Part shown: one piece after another, positions 6,995 to 14,118 of the stretch | How the letters are laid out: every line of letters begins with the position of its first letter | Position numbering within the stretch: position 1 is the first letter of the stretch | Assembly: GCA_030835185.1 (NCBI GenBank) | Contig: JAUQWL010000189.1 | Span: 1-17,273, forward strand | Direction: 5' to 3' | Source of the DNA: Solirubrobacterales bacterium | GTDB taxonomy: Bacteria > Actinomycetota > Thermoleophilia > Solirubrobacterales > 70-9 | Length of the DNA stretch: 17,273 nt | Translations under genes and position numbers: made by a program | Notes under the pieces: model-generated | The model's input: only the letters and a program-made list of their open reading frames with translations | What the model was told of the DNA's origin: nothing | Database searches by the model: none

Positions 6995-9025
6995 TCACTC
7001 GACGCTGTAGGCGCTCAACCGGTTCAAGCCGTCGCGCAGATCATCGGGATTGACGACAACGGCGAATCGGCAGGTTCCATCTTCCAGCCAGGGCCGCGTC
7101 GTGGCGGTGATCCTGGCGTTGACGGCGAGAGCCATCGAATCCGGGCAGTCCCCACCGGGGATCACACCGCTGACGTAGACGGGCAGGCCGGCAGCGCCGG
7201 TATCGACCTCTGCCACGGGCCACGGGTACTCGGTCGAGATCCCGAGCGGCCGCAGTCCCGCCCGGCGAGCCGGCCTGCCGAGCAGCCCGGGACGTCCGCC
7301 GATCGCGAAGAGGTTGTCGCCGGCAAAGGTCTCGTTGCGGTATTCGCGGGCGGCATCGAAGCGGGCGCGAACCTCCGATTCGGGCAGCTCCATCACCCCG
7401 TGAATGGTGCTCAGGGCGGTGACCGTGCCTTCTGTCGGGATCCGTGCCTCTTTCTCGCCGGGGATCGTCTCCGGACCCTCGATCTTCAGCTCTTTCAGGA
7501 TCAGGGCAGCCAGGCCGGCCGTGGAAAAGCTTCGCTCGACCGCTCCGCCACGGACCTGCCCCGGTGCCTTGACGAAGAGCGGCACCGGCAGGATCCAACC
7601 GGAGTTGCCTTCGGTCAGCAGGCGCCGTGAGGAGCCGGCGGCAAAGCTCGCTCCGTGGTCGGCGACCACGACCAGCATGGTCTCCTTCCAGACACCGCGC
7701 CGCTTCAGCTTCGCAATGAGCCTGCCGATTTCGTCGTCGATGAATCGGGCCTGGAGCATGAAACGCTGAAAGGAGGAGTCCACCTGGTTGCGTCGACCCA
7801 CCCAGGCCCCGTCTCCCTTGCCCGGGGAGATGATGACCCCGTCCAGATACGGGTTCTCGTAGCTCCTGCCGTCTGGCAGCATCGTCCACGGCACGTGCGG
7901 GAGCAGCAGGTGGAGCATGTCGAAGCTGCCCGGTCGCGGCTCGAGTTCCTCCCGGAAGAGGCGCGACCACTCGGTCTGAACGCGCAGGGATCCTGTCGCG
8001 ACCGGCGCGAGTCGGCGGTCGATGGCGTCGGTTATGGCCGAGGGCCGGAGGGAGCCGAACTCGAGGCCGTTTCGCCCGATTCGGGCAAGGCGCGACCCGC
8101 GGCTGCCCCGGTCGGGGCAGATGTCATGCGGGCAGAGGTCGGTCACCTGCTCTTCGGCTCTGACTTCGTAGCCGGCGTCTGCGAGGACGGTGAAGAGGTT
8201 GTCCGGATAGTTGTGCGAGGCCGGTGGCGTCTGGCTGGAATCGGGCTGCCGTCCGGTCAGCATGGCGGGGACGGCACCGACGGTCTCGTCGGCGGCGCTG
8301 CGGGCGTTGGCGTACCAGTCGGACTGCCTCGCCAGTGCGGCAAAGTTGGGAAAGAGCGATGCGTCGATCCGCCCCTGCCGGTTCTCCAGGGCAGCCAGCG
8401 GGAATTCGTCGAAGATGAGCATCACCATCGGCGGCCCCCCTGTGCCCCGGGTGCCCGGGCCGGCTGAAGGTTCACCGGCCATCACGGCAGCGCCGGGTCC
8501 GACGAACCAGAAGGAGACCAGGGTCACCGGCAGGGCAAGGCCGAATATGACGGCCATCGTGCGTACGAATTCAGTCTTCAACCAAAGCAGTGCGATCGTT
8601 GACGCGGAAGCGATCCAGACCAGCGTCGGCCAGGGTCCGTCGAGGCCGGCGCCGTCGGCCGCCTGCGCACAGACGAGGCCGAACAGCAAGCCGAGCGCGA
8701 CTCCGTGGAACAGCCGTGCCGATCTCCTCGAAGCCAGACCGGCTGCGATCTCGAGCAGGAGCAGTACGGTCGGCAGGGCCAGGGTGGCGACCAGCCCGAA
8801 CAGGATCAGGTCGGCCTGATCGGCCCTGATCCTGGTGAAGGCGTCCGGTCCGCTGGTCGCGTTCTGGAAGACCGGCCAGGCGATCGCGCTCGCCGCCGCT
8901 CCGGCCAGCTCGATCCAGCTCCGTCCGGCCTGTCTCGGCTCGGGCAGACCCCGATCCCGCCAGGATCCCTCATATCCGGATACTTCAGCGATCCCGGGAT
9001 TCTCCCAGCTTTGGTGATCGGACAA
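6995..9025 (-). CDS. Membrane sulfatase/alkaline-phosphatase-superfamily protein with Thr nucleophile (copy 1)
   Basis: This is a 676-residue protein with about four membrane helices (roughly 72-182) followed by a sulfatase-fold domain facing out. Motifs: MVMLIFDEFP (metal ligands D206, E207), TVGAVPAMLTGR where T248 sits where sulfatases have the Cys/Ser made into formylglycine, a DLCPHDICPD cysteine pair, LLPHVPWTMLPDG, and VVVADHG (metal ligands). Thr at this place is the arrangement of lipoteichoic-acid synthase-type phosphotransferases, so a sulfatase reaction seems unlikely; transfer or hydrolysis of a phospho-group on an envelope polymer is my inference. Its closest relative in the window is the gene at 14108-16369. 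The start is TTG 9025, with no strong Shine-Dalgarno visible. It lies 53 nt after sucD on the same strand. Confidence 0.85.
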   Translation of the reverse strand: MSDHQSWENPGIAEVSGYEGSWRDRGLPEPRQAGRSWIELAGAAASAIAWPVFQNATSGPDAFTRIRADQADLILFGLVATLALPTVLLLLEIAAGLASRRSARLFHGVALGLLFGLVCAQAADGAGLDGPWPTLVWIASASTIALLWLKTEFVRTMAVIFGLALPVTLVSFWFVGPGAAVMAGEPSAGPGTRGTGGPPMVMLIFDEFPLAALENRQGRIDASLFPNFAALARQSDWYANARSAADETVGAVPAMLTGRQPDSSQTPPASHNYPDNLFTVLADAGYEVRAEEQVTDLCPHDICPDRGSRGSRLARIGRNGLEFGSLRPSAITDAIDRRLAPVATGSLRVQTEWSRLFREELEPRPGSFDMLHLLLPHVPWTMLPDGRSYENPYLDGVIISPGKGDGAWVGRRNQVDSSFQRFMLQARFIDDEIGRLIAKLKRRGVWKETMLVVVADHGASFAAGSSRRLLTEGNSGWILPVPLFVKAPGQVRGGAVERSFSTAGLAALILKELKIEGPETIPGEKEARIPTEGTVTALSTIHGVMELPESEVRARFDAAREYRNETFAGDNLFAIGGRPGLLGRPARRAGLRPLGISTEYPWPVAEVDTGAAGLPVYVSGVIPGGDCPDSMALAVNARITATTRPWLEDGTCRFAVVVNPDDLRDGLNRLSAYSVE

Positions 9026-9078
9026 CCACGGACGCCGGACACCCTTCGTGGGTCAGGTACCCATCCGGCTATCCGCCC

Positions 9079-9957
9079 TCAGCTCGACGCGCGCAGCGTA
9101 TCGACGGCGATCATTGCCGCTTCGGTCGGGCTCTTGCCGACCCGCACTCCCTTGGCCTCCAGGGCTTCCTGCTTCGCCTTGGCGGTCCCGGAGGAACCGG
9201 AGATGATCGCTCCGGCGTGACCCATCTGCTTGCCGGGGGGAGCGGTGAACCCGGCGATGTAGGCGACCACCGGCTTGCTGATCGACCCGGCGATGAACTC
9301 GGCCGCTCTCTCCTCGGCGTCGCCGCCGATCTCTCCGACCATGACGATCAGGTCGGTTCCGGGATCGGCTTCGTAGAGGGTGAGGATGTCGATGAAGTCG
9401 GAGCCGACGATCGGGTCGCCGCCGATGCCGACGATCGACGAGTTGCCTTCACCGGCGTGCTTGAGCTCGTTGCCGATCTGGTAGGTCAGCGTGCCCGACT
9501 TGGAGACGACGCCGATCCGTCCGGGGTCGAAGAACTGGGCCGGGATGATGCCGACGTTGGCCTTGCCGGGCGAGAGTACGCCGGGGCAGTTGGGCCCGAT
9601 CAGGCGCACGCCTTTCTCCCGGGCCCGCCAGTAGGTCGGCATCATGTCCATGACCGGGATGCCTTCGGTGATCGCGATGACTGTGTCGACGCCGGAATCG
9701 ATGGCTTCGTTGATCGAGGCGGAGGCGAAGCGCGCCGGTACGAAGATCATCGAGGTATTGGCACCTTGCTCGGAGACGGTCTCGGCGATCGAGTCGTAGA
9801 CCGGGATGCCCTCGACGTCCTGGCCACCCTTGCCCGGGGTGACACCGGCGACGACCCGGGTTCCGTAGTCCCGGTTGCGCAGGCCGTGGAAAGTGCCCTC
9901 GCGACCGGTCAGGCCGGAAATGGCCAGCCTGGTGTCCTTGTCAATGATGATGCTCAT
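9079..9957 (-). CDS. sucD: Succinate-CoA ligase (ADP-forming) subunit alpha
   Basis: Together with the beta subunit it interconverts succinyl-CoA and succinate with substrate-level nucleotide phosphorylation in the TCA cycle. It is 292 residues, normal length. The N-terminal CoA-binding domain shows SGLTGREGTFHG and VAGVTPGKGG. The second half carries the active-site histidine H247 in KQMGHAGAIISGSSG, which is phosphorylated during catalysis. GPNCPGVLSPGKANVGIIP and SKSGTLTYQIGNEL are near-invariant family stretches. Its ATG overlaps the sucC stop by one base (TGATG on the minus strand), showing translational coupling that keeps the two subunits in step. Confidence 0.98.
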   Translation of the reverse strand: MSIIIDKDTRLAISGLTGREGTFHGLRNRDYGTRVVAGVTPGKGGQDVEGIPVYDSIAETVSEQGANTSMIFVPARFASASINEAIDSGVDTVIAITEGIPVMDMMPTYWRAREKGVRLIGPNCPGVLSPGKANVGIIPAQFFDPGRIGVVSKSGTLTYQIGNELKHAGEGNSSIVGIGGDPIVGSDFIDILTLYEADPGTDLIVMVGEIGGDAEERAAEFIAGSISKPVVAYIAGFTAPPGKQMGHAGAIISGSSGTAKAKQEALEAKGVRVGKSPTEAAMIAVDTLRASS

Positions 9958-11132
9958 CAGTTCTTCTCCGTCTCTGACGCGGCCAGTTCGACGACCTTCC
10001 GCGCTGCGCCGAGCATCGTCGATTCGTGGTGGAGGTTGGTCATGCCGGCTTCATCGAGCAGGGCCAGCCCTTCCTCCGAGTTGGTGCCGTCGAGACGGAC
10101 CACGATCGGCATCGTCAGGCCGATGCGCCGGGTCGCCTCGATGATGCCCTTGGCGACCTCGTCGCAGCGGGTGATCCCCCCGAAGATGTTGAACAGGATC
10201 GCTTTGACCTTCTCGTCCGAGGTGATCACCTCGAGTGCGTCGACGATCGCGTCGGCTTTCGAGCCCCCACCCGCATCGAGGAAGTTGGCGGGGCTGCCAC
10301 CGGCCTGGGCGACCACGTCGAGCGTGGACATGCAGAGCCCGGCGCCGTTTCCGAGCACGCCGATGTCCCCTTCGAGCTTGACGTAGGTGAGGCCTCGTTC
10401 CTTGGCCATCGCCTCCTGGGGATCCCCGGCGACGCTGTCCTCGAGTTCCTCGAGTTCCGGGTGGCGATAGAGCGCGTTGCCGTCGATCGTGACCTTCGAG
10501 TCGAGCAGGATGACCTTGCCGGCCGAGTTGACGATGAGCGGATTGACCTCGATCAGCGTGGCGTCTTCCTTGTGGGCGACCTCGACCAGGTCGACCAGGA
10601 TCGAGGCGACCTGATCGGCGACCTCGGAGGGAATCCCGGAGCGGGAGACGATGTCGCGGGCGGTCTCGTCATCAAGCCCCTCGATCGGATCCACATGCTG
10701 CTTGACGAGCGCGTCGGGATCGGACTCGGCGATCGCCTCCACGTCCATGCCGCCCATGCGGGAGAGCATGACCAGGAGCTTCTTCTCGGAGCGGTCGAGG
10801 ATGACCGAGGCGTAGAACTCGGACTCGATTTCGGAGCCGGCCTCCACCCAGAGTTCGTGAACCTTGAACGGACCTTCGCCGTGAGGGCCGATGATGTCCA
10901 TGCCGAGGATCTGGCTTGCGTATTCATACGCCTCGGTGCCGTCGCCGGCGATCTTGATGCCGCCGGCTTTGCCGCGTCCGCCGATCAGGACCTGGGCCTT
11001 TATCGCTACGGGGTAGCCGAGCTGTTCGGAGGCGGCACGCGCGTCCTCGGCGGTGGTTGCATGGCTGCCCGGGGGAACCGGCAGGCCGTGACGCGCGAAC
11101 AGTTCTTTTCCCTGATATTCGAGTAGGTCCAT
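9957..11132 (-). CDS. sucC: Succinate-CoA ligase (ADP-forming) subunit beta
   Basis: This is the ATP-grasp subunit that binds the nucleotide and pairs with the alpha subunit encoded directly downstream. From ATG 11132 it has 391 residues and begins MDLLEYQGKELFARHG, the standard beta-subunit start. The frame stays open to 11216, but the extra 28 residues are unlike the family. Visible features are VAIKAQVLIGGRGKAGGIK (ATP-grasp lysine and Gly loop), EVNPLIV and DSKVTIDGNALYR (metal/nucleotide region), GNGAGLCMSTLD, and NIFGGITRCDEVAKGI in the CoA-ligase domain. The promoter should lie in the 71-nt divergent gap before the HAD gene. sucC-sucD are certainly cotranscribed; the two following leftward genes may be too. 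Confidence 0.97.
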   Translation of the reverse strand: MDLLEYQGKELFARHGLPVPPGSHATTAEDARAASEQLGYPVAIKAQVLIGGRGKAGGIKIAGDGTEAYEYASQILGMDIIGPHGEGPFKVHELWVEAGSEIESEFYASVILDRSEKKLLVMLSRMGGMDVEAIAESDPDALVKQHVDPIEGLDDETARDIVSRSGIPSEVADQVASILVDLVEVAHKEDATLIEVNPLIVNSAGKVILLDSKVTIDGNALYRHPELEELEDSVAGDPQEAMAKERGLTYVKLEGDIGVLGNGAGLCMSTLDVVAQAGGSPANFLDAGGGSKADAIVDALEVITSDEKVKAILFNIFGGITRCDEVAKGIIEATRRIGLTMPIVVRLDGTNSEEGLALLDEAGMTNLHHESTMLGAARKVVELAASETEKN

Positions 11133-11186
11133 GTCTTTTCGTGAGGGTTCCGGGGGACGAGTAAGCCGACCCGGCACCCTATCCGA

Positions 11187-11192
11187 CATAAT
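11187..11192 (+). promoter_or_regulatory. Possible -10 element for a nearly leaderless HAD-type gene
   Basis: CATAAT ends 11 nt before the ATG at 11204. Transcription starting about 7 nt downstream would leave a leader of only a few bases, which fits the absence of any Shine-Dalgarno before that ATG. No clear -35 is visible. Confidence 0.3.
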
Positions 11193-11203
11193 GGCCGCCG
11201 CGT

Positions 11204-11890
11204 ATGCCGCTGCCAAGCCTGAAAAACATCAATTGGGTCACCACCGACTGCTACGGAACCCTGATCGACTGGGAAAAAGGCATCGCCGAGGCCTGCGCCA
11301 AGGAAGCCGAGAAGGATGGCTTCAGTTTCGAGTCCGACGCCTTTCTTGCCAGGTTTTTCGAGGTCCAGGCCGAGATCATGGCCGGCTCGTACGAGCTCTA
11401 CGCGGAGGTCCTCCGCCGCACGATCATCAAGGTGGCCGGTGAGATCGGCTGGGAGGTCGAGCCCTCGCGCGCCCAGTTCCTGCCTGACAGCGTCGCCTAC
11501 TGGCTGCCGTTCCGCGAATCCAACGCCGCCATGGACAGGCTCGGCAAAAAGTACGAGATCGGGATCATCTCCAACATCGATGACAAGATGCTCGGCATCT
11601 CCCGTCGCCACCTGCGGACGGAACTCGACCTCGTTGTCACTGCGCAGCAGGTCCGCAGCTACAAGCCCGACGGCACCCACTTCAAGGAGTGCGCCCGCCG
11701 ACTCGGTAGCAAGAAGGGCTGGCTCCACATCGGCTGCAACTACGACACCGACGTCGCCCCCTGTCTGAAGATGAAGGTGCCGGTGATCTGGGTCAACCGC
11801 CATGGTGAGAAGCTGGCCGGACGCAAGCGTCCCTCACTGGAAGTCAAGAGCTTCCGCGACGCAGTCAAGAAGCTCGGCGCCGGCGGCTGA
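11204..11890 (+). CDS. HAD-superfamily hydrolase, haloacid dehalogenase type II-like
   Basis: This is a 228-residue single-domain HAD protein with a helical cap (about 20-100). Motif I is TTDCYGTLIDW: nucleophile D15, with Tyr at position 17 where phosphatases have the second Asp. This matches 2-haloacid dehalogenases (DxYGT) rather than phosphatases. Motif II is IISNIDD, motif III YKPDGTHF, and motif IV GCNYDTDVAP, where the usual GDS is changed to GCN but the later Asp remains. Real dehalogenases have a Tyr after the motif III lysine; here it is Phe. It may act on a haloacid-like substrate or a different C-X bond; the reaction is unknown. It is divergent from sucC, has no Shine-Dalgarno, and lies about 10 nt upstream of the methyltransferase, probably as an operon. 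Confidence 0.85.
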   Translation: MPLPSLKNINWVTTDCYGTLIDWEKGIAEACAKEAEKDGFSFESDAFLARFFEVQAEIMAGSYELYAEVLRRTIIKVAGEIGWEVEPSRAQFLPDSVAYWLPFRESNAAMDRLGKKYEIGIISNIDDKMLGISRRHLRTELDLVVTAQQVRSYKPDGTHFKECARRLGSKKGWLHIGCNYDTDVAPCLKMKVPVIWVNRHGEKLAGRKRPSLEVKSFRDAVKKLGAGG

Positions 11891-11900
11891 GCCGTTCGGC

Positions 11901-13571
11901 TTGAACCGGCATCCCGCCGACCCCCCGCTTTCAAATTCCAGTCTGAAGTGGCTGGCTGAGACCGATCCGGACCGCCGCCGGCGGTATGGCCAGTACCTGA
12001 CGCCGCAACCGGTGGCCGAGGCCCTGGTCGACCGGGTTCCGCTTGCACCGGGCATGAAGGTGCTCGATCCCGGCGTAGGGACGGGTGAGCTCCTTGCGGC
12101 AGTTGCGCGTCGGGAGCCCCGGGCAGAGCTCAACGGCTGGGACATCGACCGGAGCGCACTCGCGGCGGCGCAGGAACTCGTTCCCGGAGCAACTCTCGAA
12201 CTTCGCTCGGCGCTGGACCCCCTCCCTCGCCCCTCGCCCGCAACACATCGGGACTGCGATTCTGAGGGGCGGATCACCGCCGGGACGGACGGGCCGGCGC
12301 GCATCCCCGGGGCGCTCGACCCCCGGCAGGCAGACTCAGGTGTGTCCGGTCCGGTTGAGGTCGGCGCCGGCCCACGCGTCCGCTCGCGGTTCGACCTCGT
12401 GATCGGTAACCCGCCCTACTTCCAGGTCCCGGCGACGCGGGATCTGAAGGATCGCTTCGGCGAGGTGATTTCGGGCCGCCCGAACATCTTCGCCTTCTTC
12501 TTCAAGGCCGGTCTGGACCTCCTGCGGCCCGGCGGGCGACTCGCCTTCGTGGTGCCGCCGTCGATGAACTCGGGCGCGTATTTCGAGGGTCTGCGCGAGC
12601 ACATCGTCTCCCGCGCCCGGATCACCGACCTGACCGTGCTCGAAGGAAGCGGACTGTTCGAAGGCGCCAATACCGCGGCGCAGCTGATCGTTCTCGAAAA
12701 GCATCCTCCATCCGGAGAGGGCGGAGAGGGCGGAGAGGGCGGTGCGGGCGGAGAGGGCGGTGCGGGCGGAGAGGGCGGAGAGGGCGGAGAGGGCGGTGCG
12801 GGCGGAGAGGGCGGTGCGGGCGGTGGGGGCGGTGCGGGCGGTGGGGGCGGTGCGGGCGGTGGGGGCGGAGAGGCGTCGGCCGGTTCCGCCGAACCCGCCT
12901 TGGCCGGGTCGGGCTCCGATACCCGCAGCCGGGATTTCATCTTCGAGCACCGTGAACCGGGAGCAGGCTTCCGCAGAGTCGTCTTCACGGAAGACCCCGG
13001 CTTGCTCCGAGCGGGTTTCGACGGCAGACGCACACTCTGGCAGCTCGGATTCGAGGCGGTGACCGGCACCGTGGTGTGGAATCAGCGTCGGGCCGACCTG
13101 CGTCGGGCGGCTGGGGCGGGCACGGTTCCACTCATTTGGTCGAGGGACCTGCGCGGTGGCACCTTTGGCGCATCGGTGCGCCCTCCGGCTCCCGCCGCGG
13201 GAAAAGCCGGCCACATCCTGAGCGAGCGCCGGATGACTGGCCCCGCCCTGCTGGTCAACCGCGTGATCGGCGCGGTCGGACGCGGGCAGCTCCGGACATG
13301 CTTCGTGCCGGCGGGGGTGCCCTTCCTGGCGGAGAATCACGTCAACGTGATTTGCCGGCGGGGAGTGGATCCTGGTCTTGACAGGCGGTCCGGCGTCCCC
13401 GGAGCCGGTTCGTCGCCCGGACAGGCTGCCGTCGACGATAATCCGGTCGCTTTCGCCTGGCAGGACCTGCAGGCCGCACTCGAAACGCCCGCAGCGGGTG
13501 ACCGCGCCAGGATCCTCACCGGAAACACCCAGCTCTCGGCCACCGAACTGACCCACCTGCTCCCTGTCTGA
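11901..13571 (+). CDS. N6-adenine DNA methyltransferase (class I, TaqI/Eco57I-like) with Gly-rich linker
   Basis: This enzyme is predicted to transfer methyl from S-adenosylmethionine to adenine N6 in DNA. From TTG 11901 it has 556 residues; the frame is open from 11802 inside the HAD gene, so the start is uncertain (CTG 11943 is another option). Motifs: YGQYLTPQPVAEAL (motif X), VLDPGVGTGELL (motif I, D56), WDID, FDLVIGNPPYF (motif IV, NPPY at 170-173), then LRPGGRLAFVVPPS. A 53-residue (Gly-x-Gly)n tract at about 272-324 separates this domain from a C-terminal half (about 335-556) containing VTGTVVWNQRR, LIWSRDL and a conserved-looking end, TGNTQLSATELTHLLPV, likely target recognition. A second low-complexity insert lies before NPPY. 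No restriction nuclease is adjacent, so it looks like an orphan methyltransferase. Confidence 0.88.
   Translation: MNRHPADPPLSNSSLKWLAETDPDRRRRYGQYLTPQPVAEALVDRVPLAPGMKVLDPGVGTGELLAAVARREPRAELNGWDIDRSALAAAQELVPGATLELRSALDPLPRPSPATHRDCDSEGRITAGTDGPARIPGALDPRQADSGVSGPVEVGAGPRVRSRFDLVIGNPPYFQVPATRDLKDRFGEVISGRPNIFAFFFKAGLDLLRPGGRLAFVVPPSMNSGAYFEGLREHIVSRARITDLTVLEGSGLFEGANTAAQLIVLEKHPPSGEGGEGGEGGAGGEGGAGGEGGEGGEGGAGGEGGAGGGGGAGGGGGAGGGGGEASAGSAEPALAGSGSDTRSRDFIFEHREPGAGFRRVVFTEDPGLLRAGFDGRRTLWQLGFEAVTGTVVWNQRRADLRRAAGAGTVPLIWSRDLRGGTFGASVRPPAPAAGKAGHILSERRMTGPALLVNRVIGAVGRGQLRTCFVPAGVPFLAENHVNVICRRGVDPGLDRRSGVPGAGSSPGQAAVDDNPVAFAWQDLQAALETPAAGDRARILTGNTQLSATELTHLLPV
12714..12872 (+). repeat. In-frame 9-bp minisatellite inside the methyltransferase gene
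   Basis: Seventeen full 9-bp units plus six bases alternate three variants: GGAGAGGGC (Gly-Glu-Gly), GGTGCGGGC (Gly-Ala-Gly) and GGTGGGGGC (Gly-Gly-Gly). In order the middle residues read E E E A E A, E E E A E A, G A G A G E. The first 54-bp block (12714-12767) is repeated exactly at 12768-12821. Because units are 9 bp, gain or loss of copies keeps the frame. The coding strand carries regular GGG runs. Confidence 0.97.
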
Positions 13572-13644
13572 TCAGTAACGGGATGCGGCCGGCGCCCGGC
13601 TCATGCATAGGCCGACCCGCACAGGCCGAGGTCCGGCGGGGCTC

Positions 13645-14118
13645 TCAGAGTGCCCTGGTGAAACAGATGTCGGGTGCGTCCCCCCAGTATTCCGGCAGGT
13701 GGGAGGACGCGAAGCCGACCGACTCGTACAGCCTGACCGCGGCCTCATTGTCGCGGTTGGTCTCGAGCTGGATCCGGCCGCAGCCGCGCGCCCGGGCACG
13801 TTCGATCGCAGCGGTGACGATCGTCCGGCCGTAGCCGTTGCCACGCGCGACCTCACGGACGAAGACATCCTCCAGCCAGGCATCCTCGCCGTTCCCCCAG
13901 ACCGACAGCCGGTACCGGATCTGGCCGAAACCCGTCGCCGGGTCGCCGATCAGCAGGTACTCGGTGCCGCGGTCCTCGATCAACTCCGAGACGACCGCTT
14001 CGATCGCCGCAGTCGAAGGCGAATCGGATTCGAGGAAGTCCCGGAAGTCGCCGATCAGGCCGGTCACCGTGGCGACGTCGGCCGGACCGGCGATCCTCAG
14101 CGGGGTCTCAGGTCCCAT
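13645..14118 (-). CDS. GNAT-family N-acetyltransferase
   Basis: This is a cytosolic acyl-CoA-dependent N-acetyltransferase of 157 residues, standard for a single GNAT domain. The start ATG 14118 (MGPETPLRIAGPAD) is chosen because it gives the usual first strand; the frame stays open to 14211, inside the upstream gene, but that extension is basic and unlike the family. The acetyl-CoA loop is VREVARGNGYGRTIV (R-G-N-G-Y-G), preceded by the strand DAWLEDVFV and followed by GCGRIQLETNRDNEAAVRLYESVGF, the classic C-terminal GNAT motif. It overlaps the stop of the sulfatase-fold gene by 11 nt on the same strand, so the two are coupled. Its stop faces the methyltransferase stop across 73 nt. The substrate is unknown. 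Confidence 0.9.
   Translation of the reverse strand: MGPETPLRIAGPADVATVTGLIGDFRDFLESDSPSTAAIEAVVSELIEDRGTEYLLIGDPATGFGQIRYRLSVWGNGEDAWLEDVFVREVARGNGYGRTIVTAAIERARARGCGRIQLETNRDNEAAVRLYESVGFASSHLPEYWGDAPDICFTRAL

Noticed and set aside
10026..11126. Long plus-strand frame antisense to sucC (and similar ones opposite sucD, the aminotransferase and the sulfatase-fold genes)
   Set aside because: Antisense frames stay open in GC-rich DNA; they show no family motifs, whereas the opposite strand encodes well-conserved enzymes.
12714..12872. CRISPR-like array
   Set aside because: The repeats are contiguous 9-bp units without spacers and are in frame within a gene.
12416..13069. Long minus-strand frame with Pro-rich repeats (PPAPPSPP) opposite the methyltransferase
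   Set aside because: It is the antisense reading of the Gly-rich minisatellite and catalytic domain; the plus frame has all the conserved methyltransferase motifs.
13572..13644. Possible terminator between the methyltransferase and the GNAT gene (GCCGG-CGC-CCGGC)
   Set aside because: The stem is only 5 bp in very GC-rich sequence and has no T-run.
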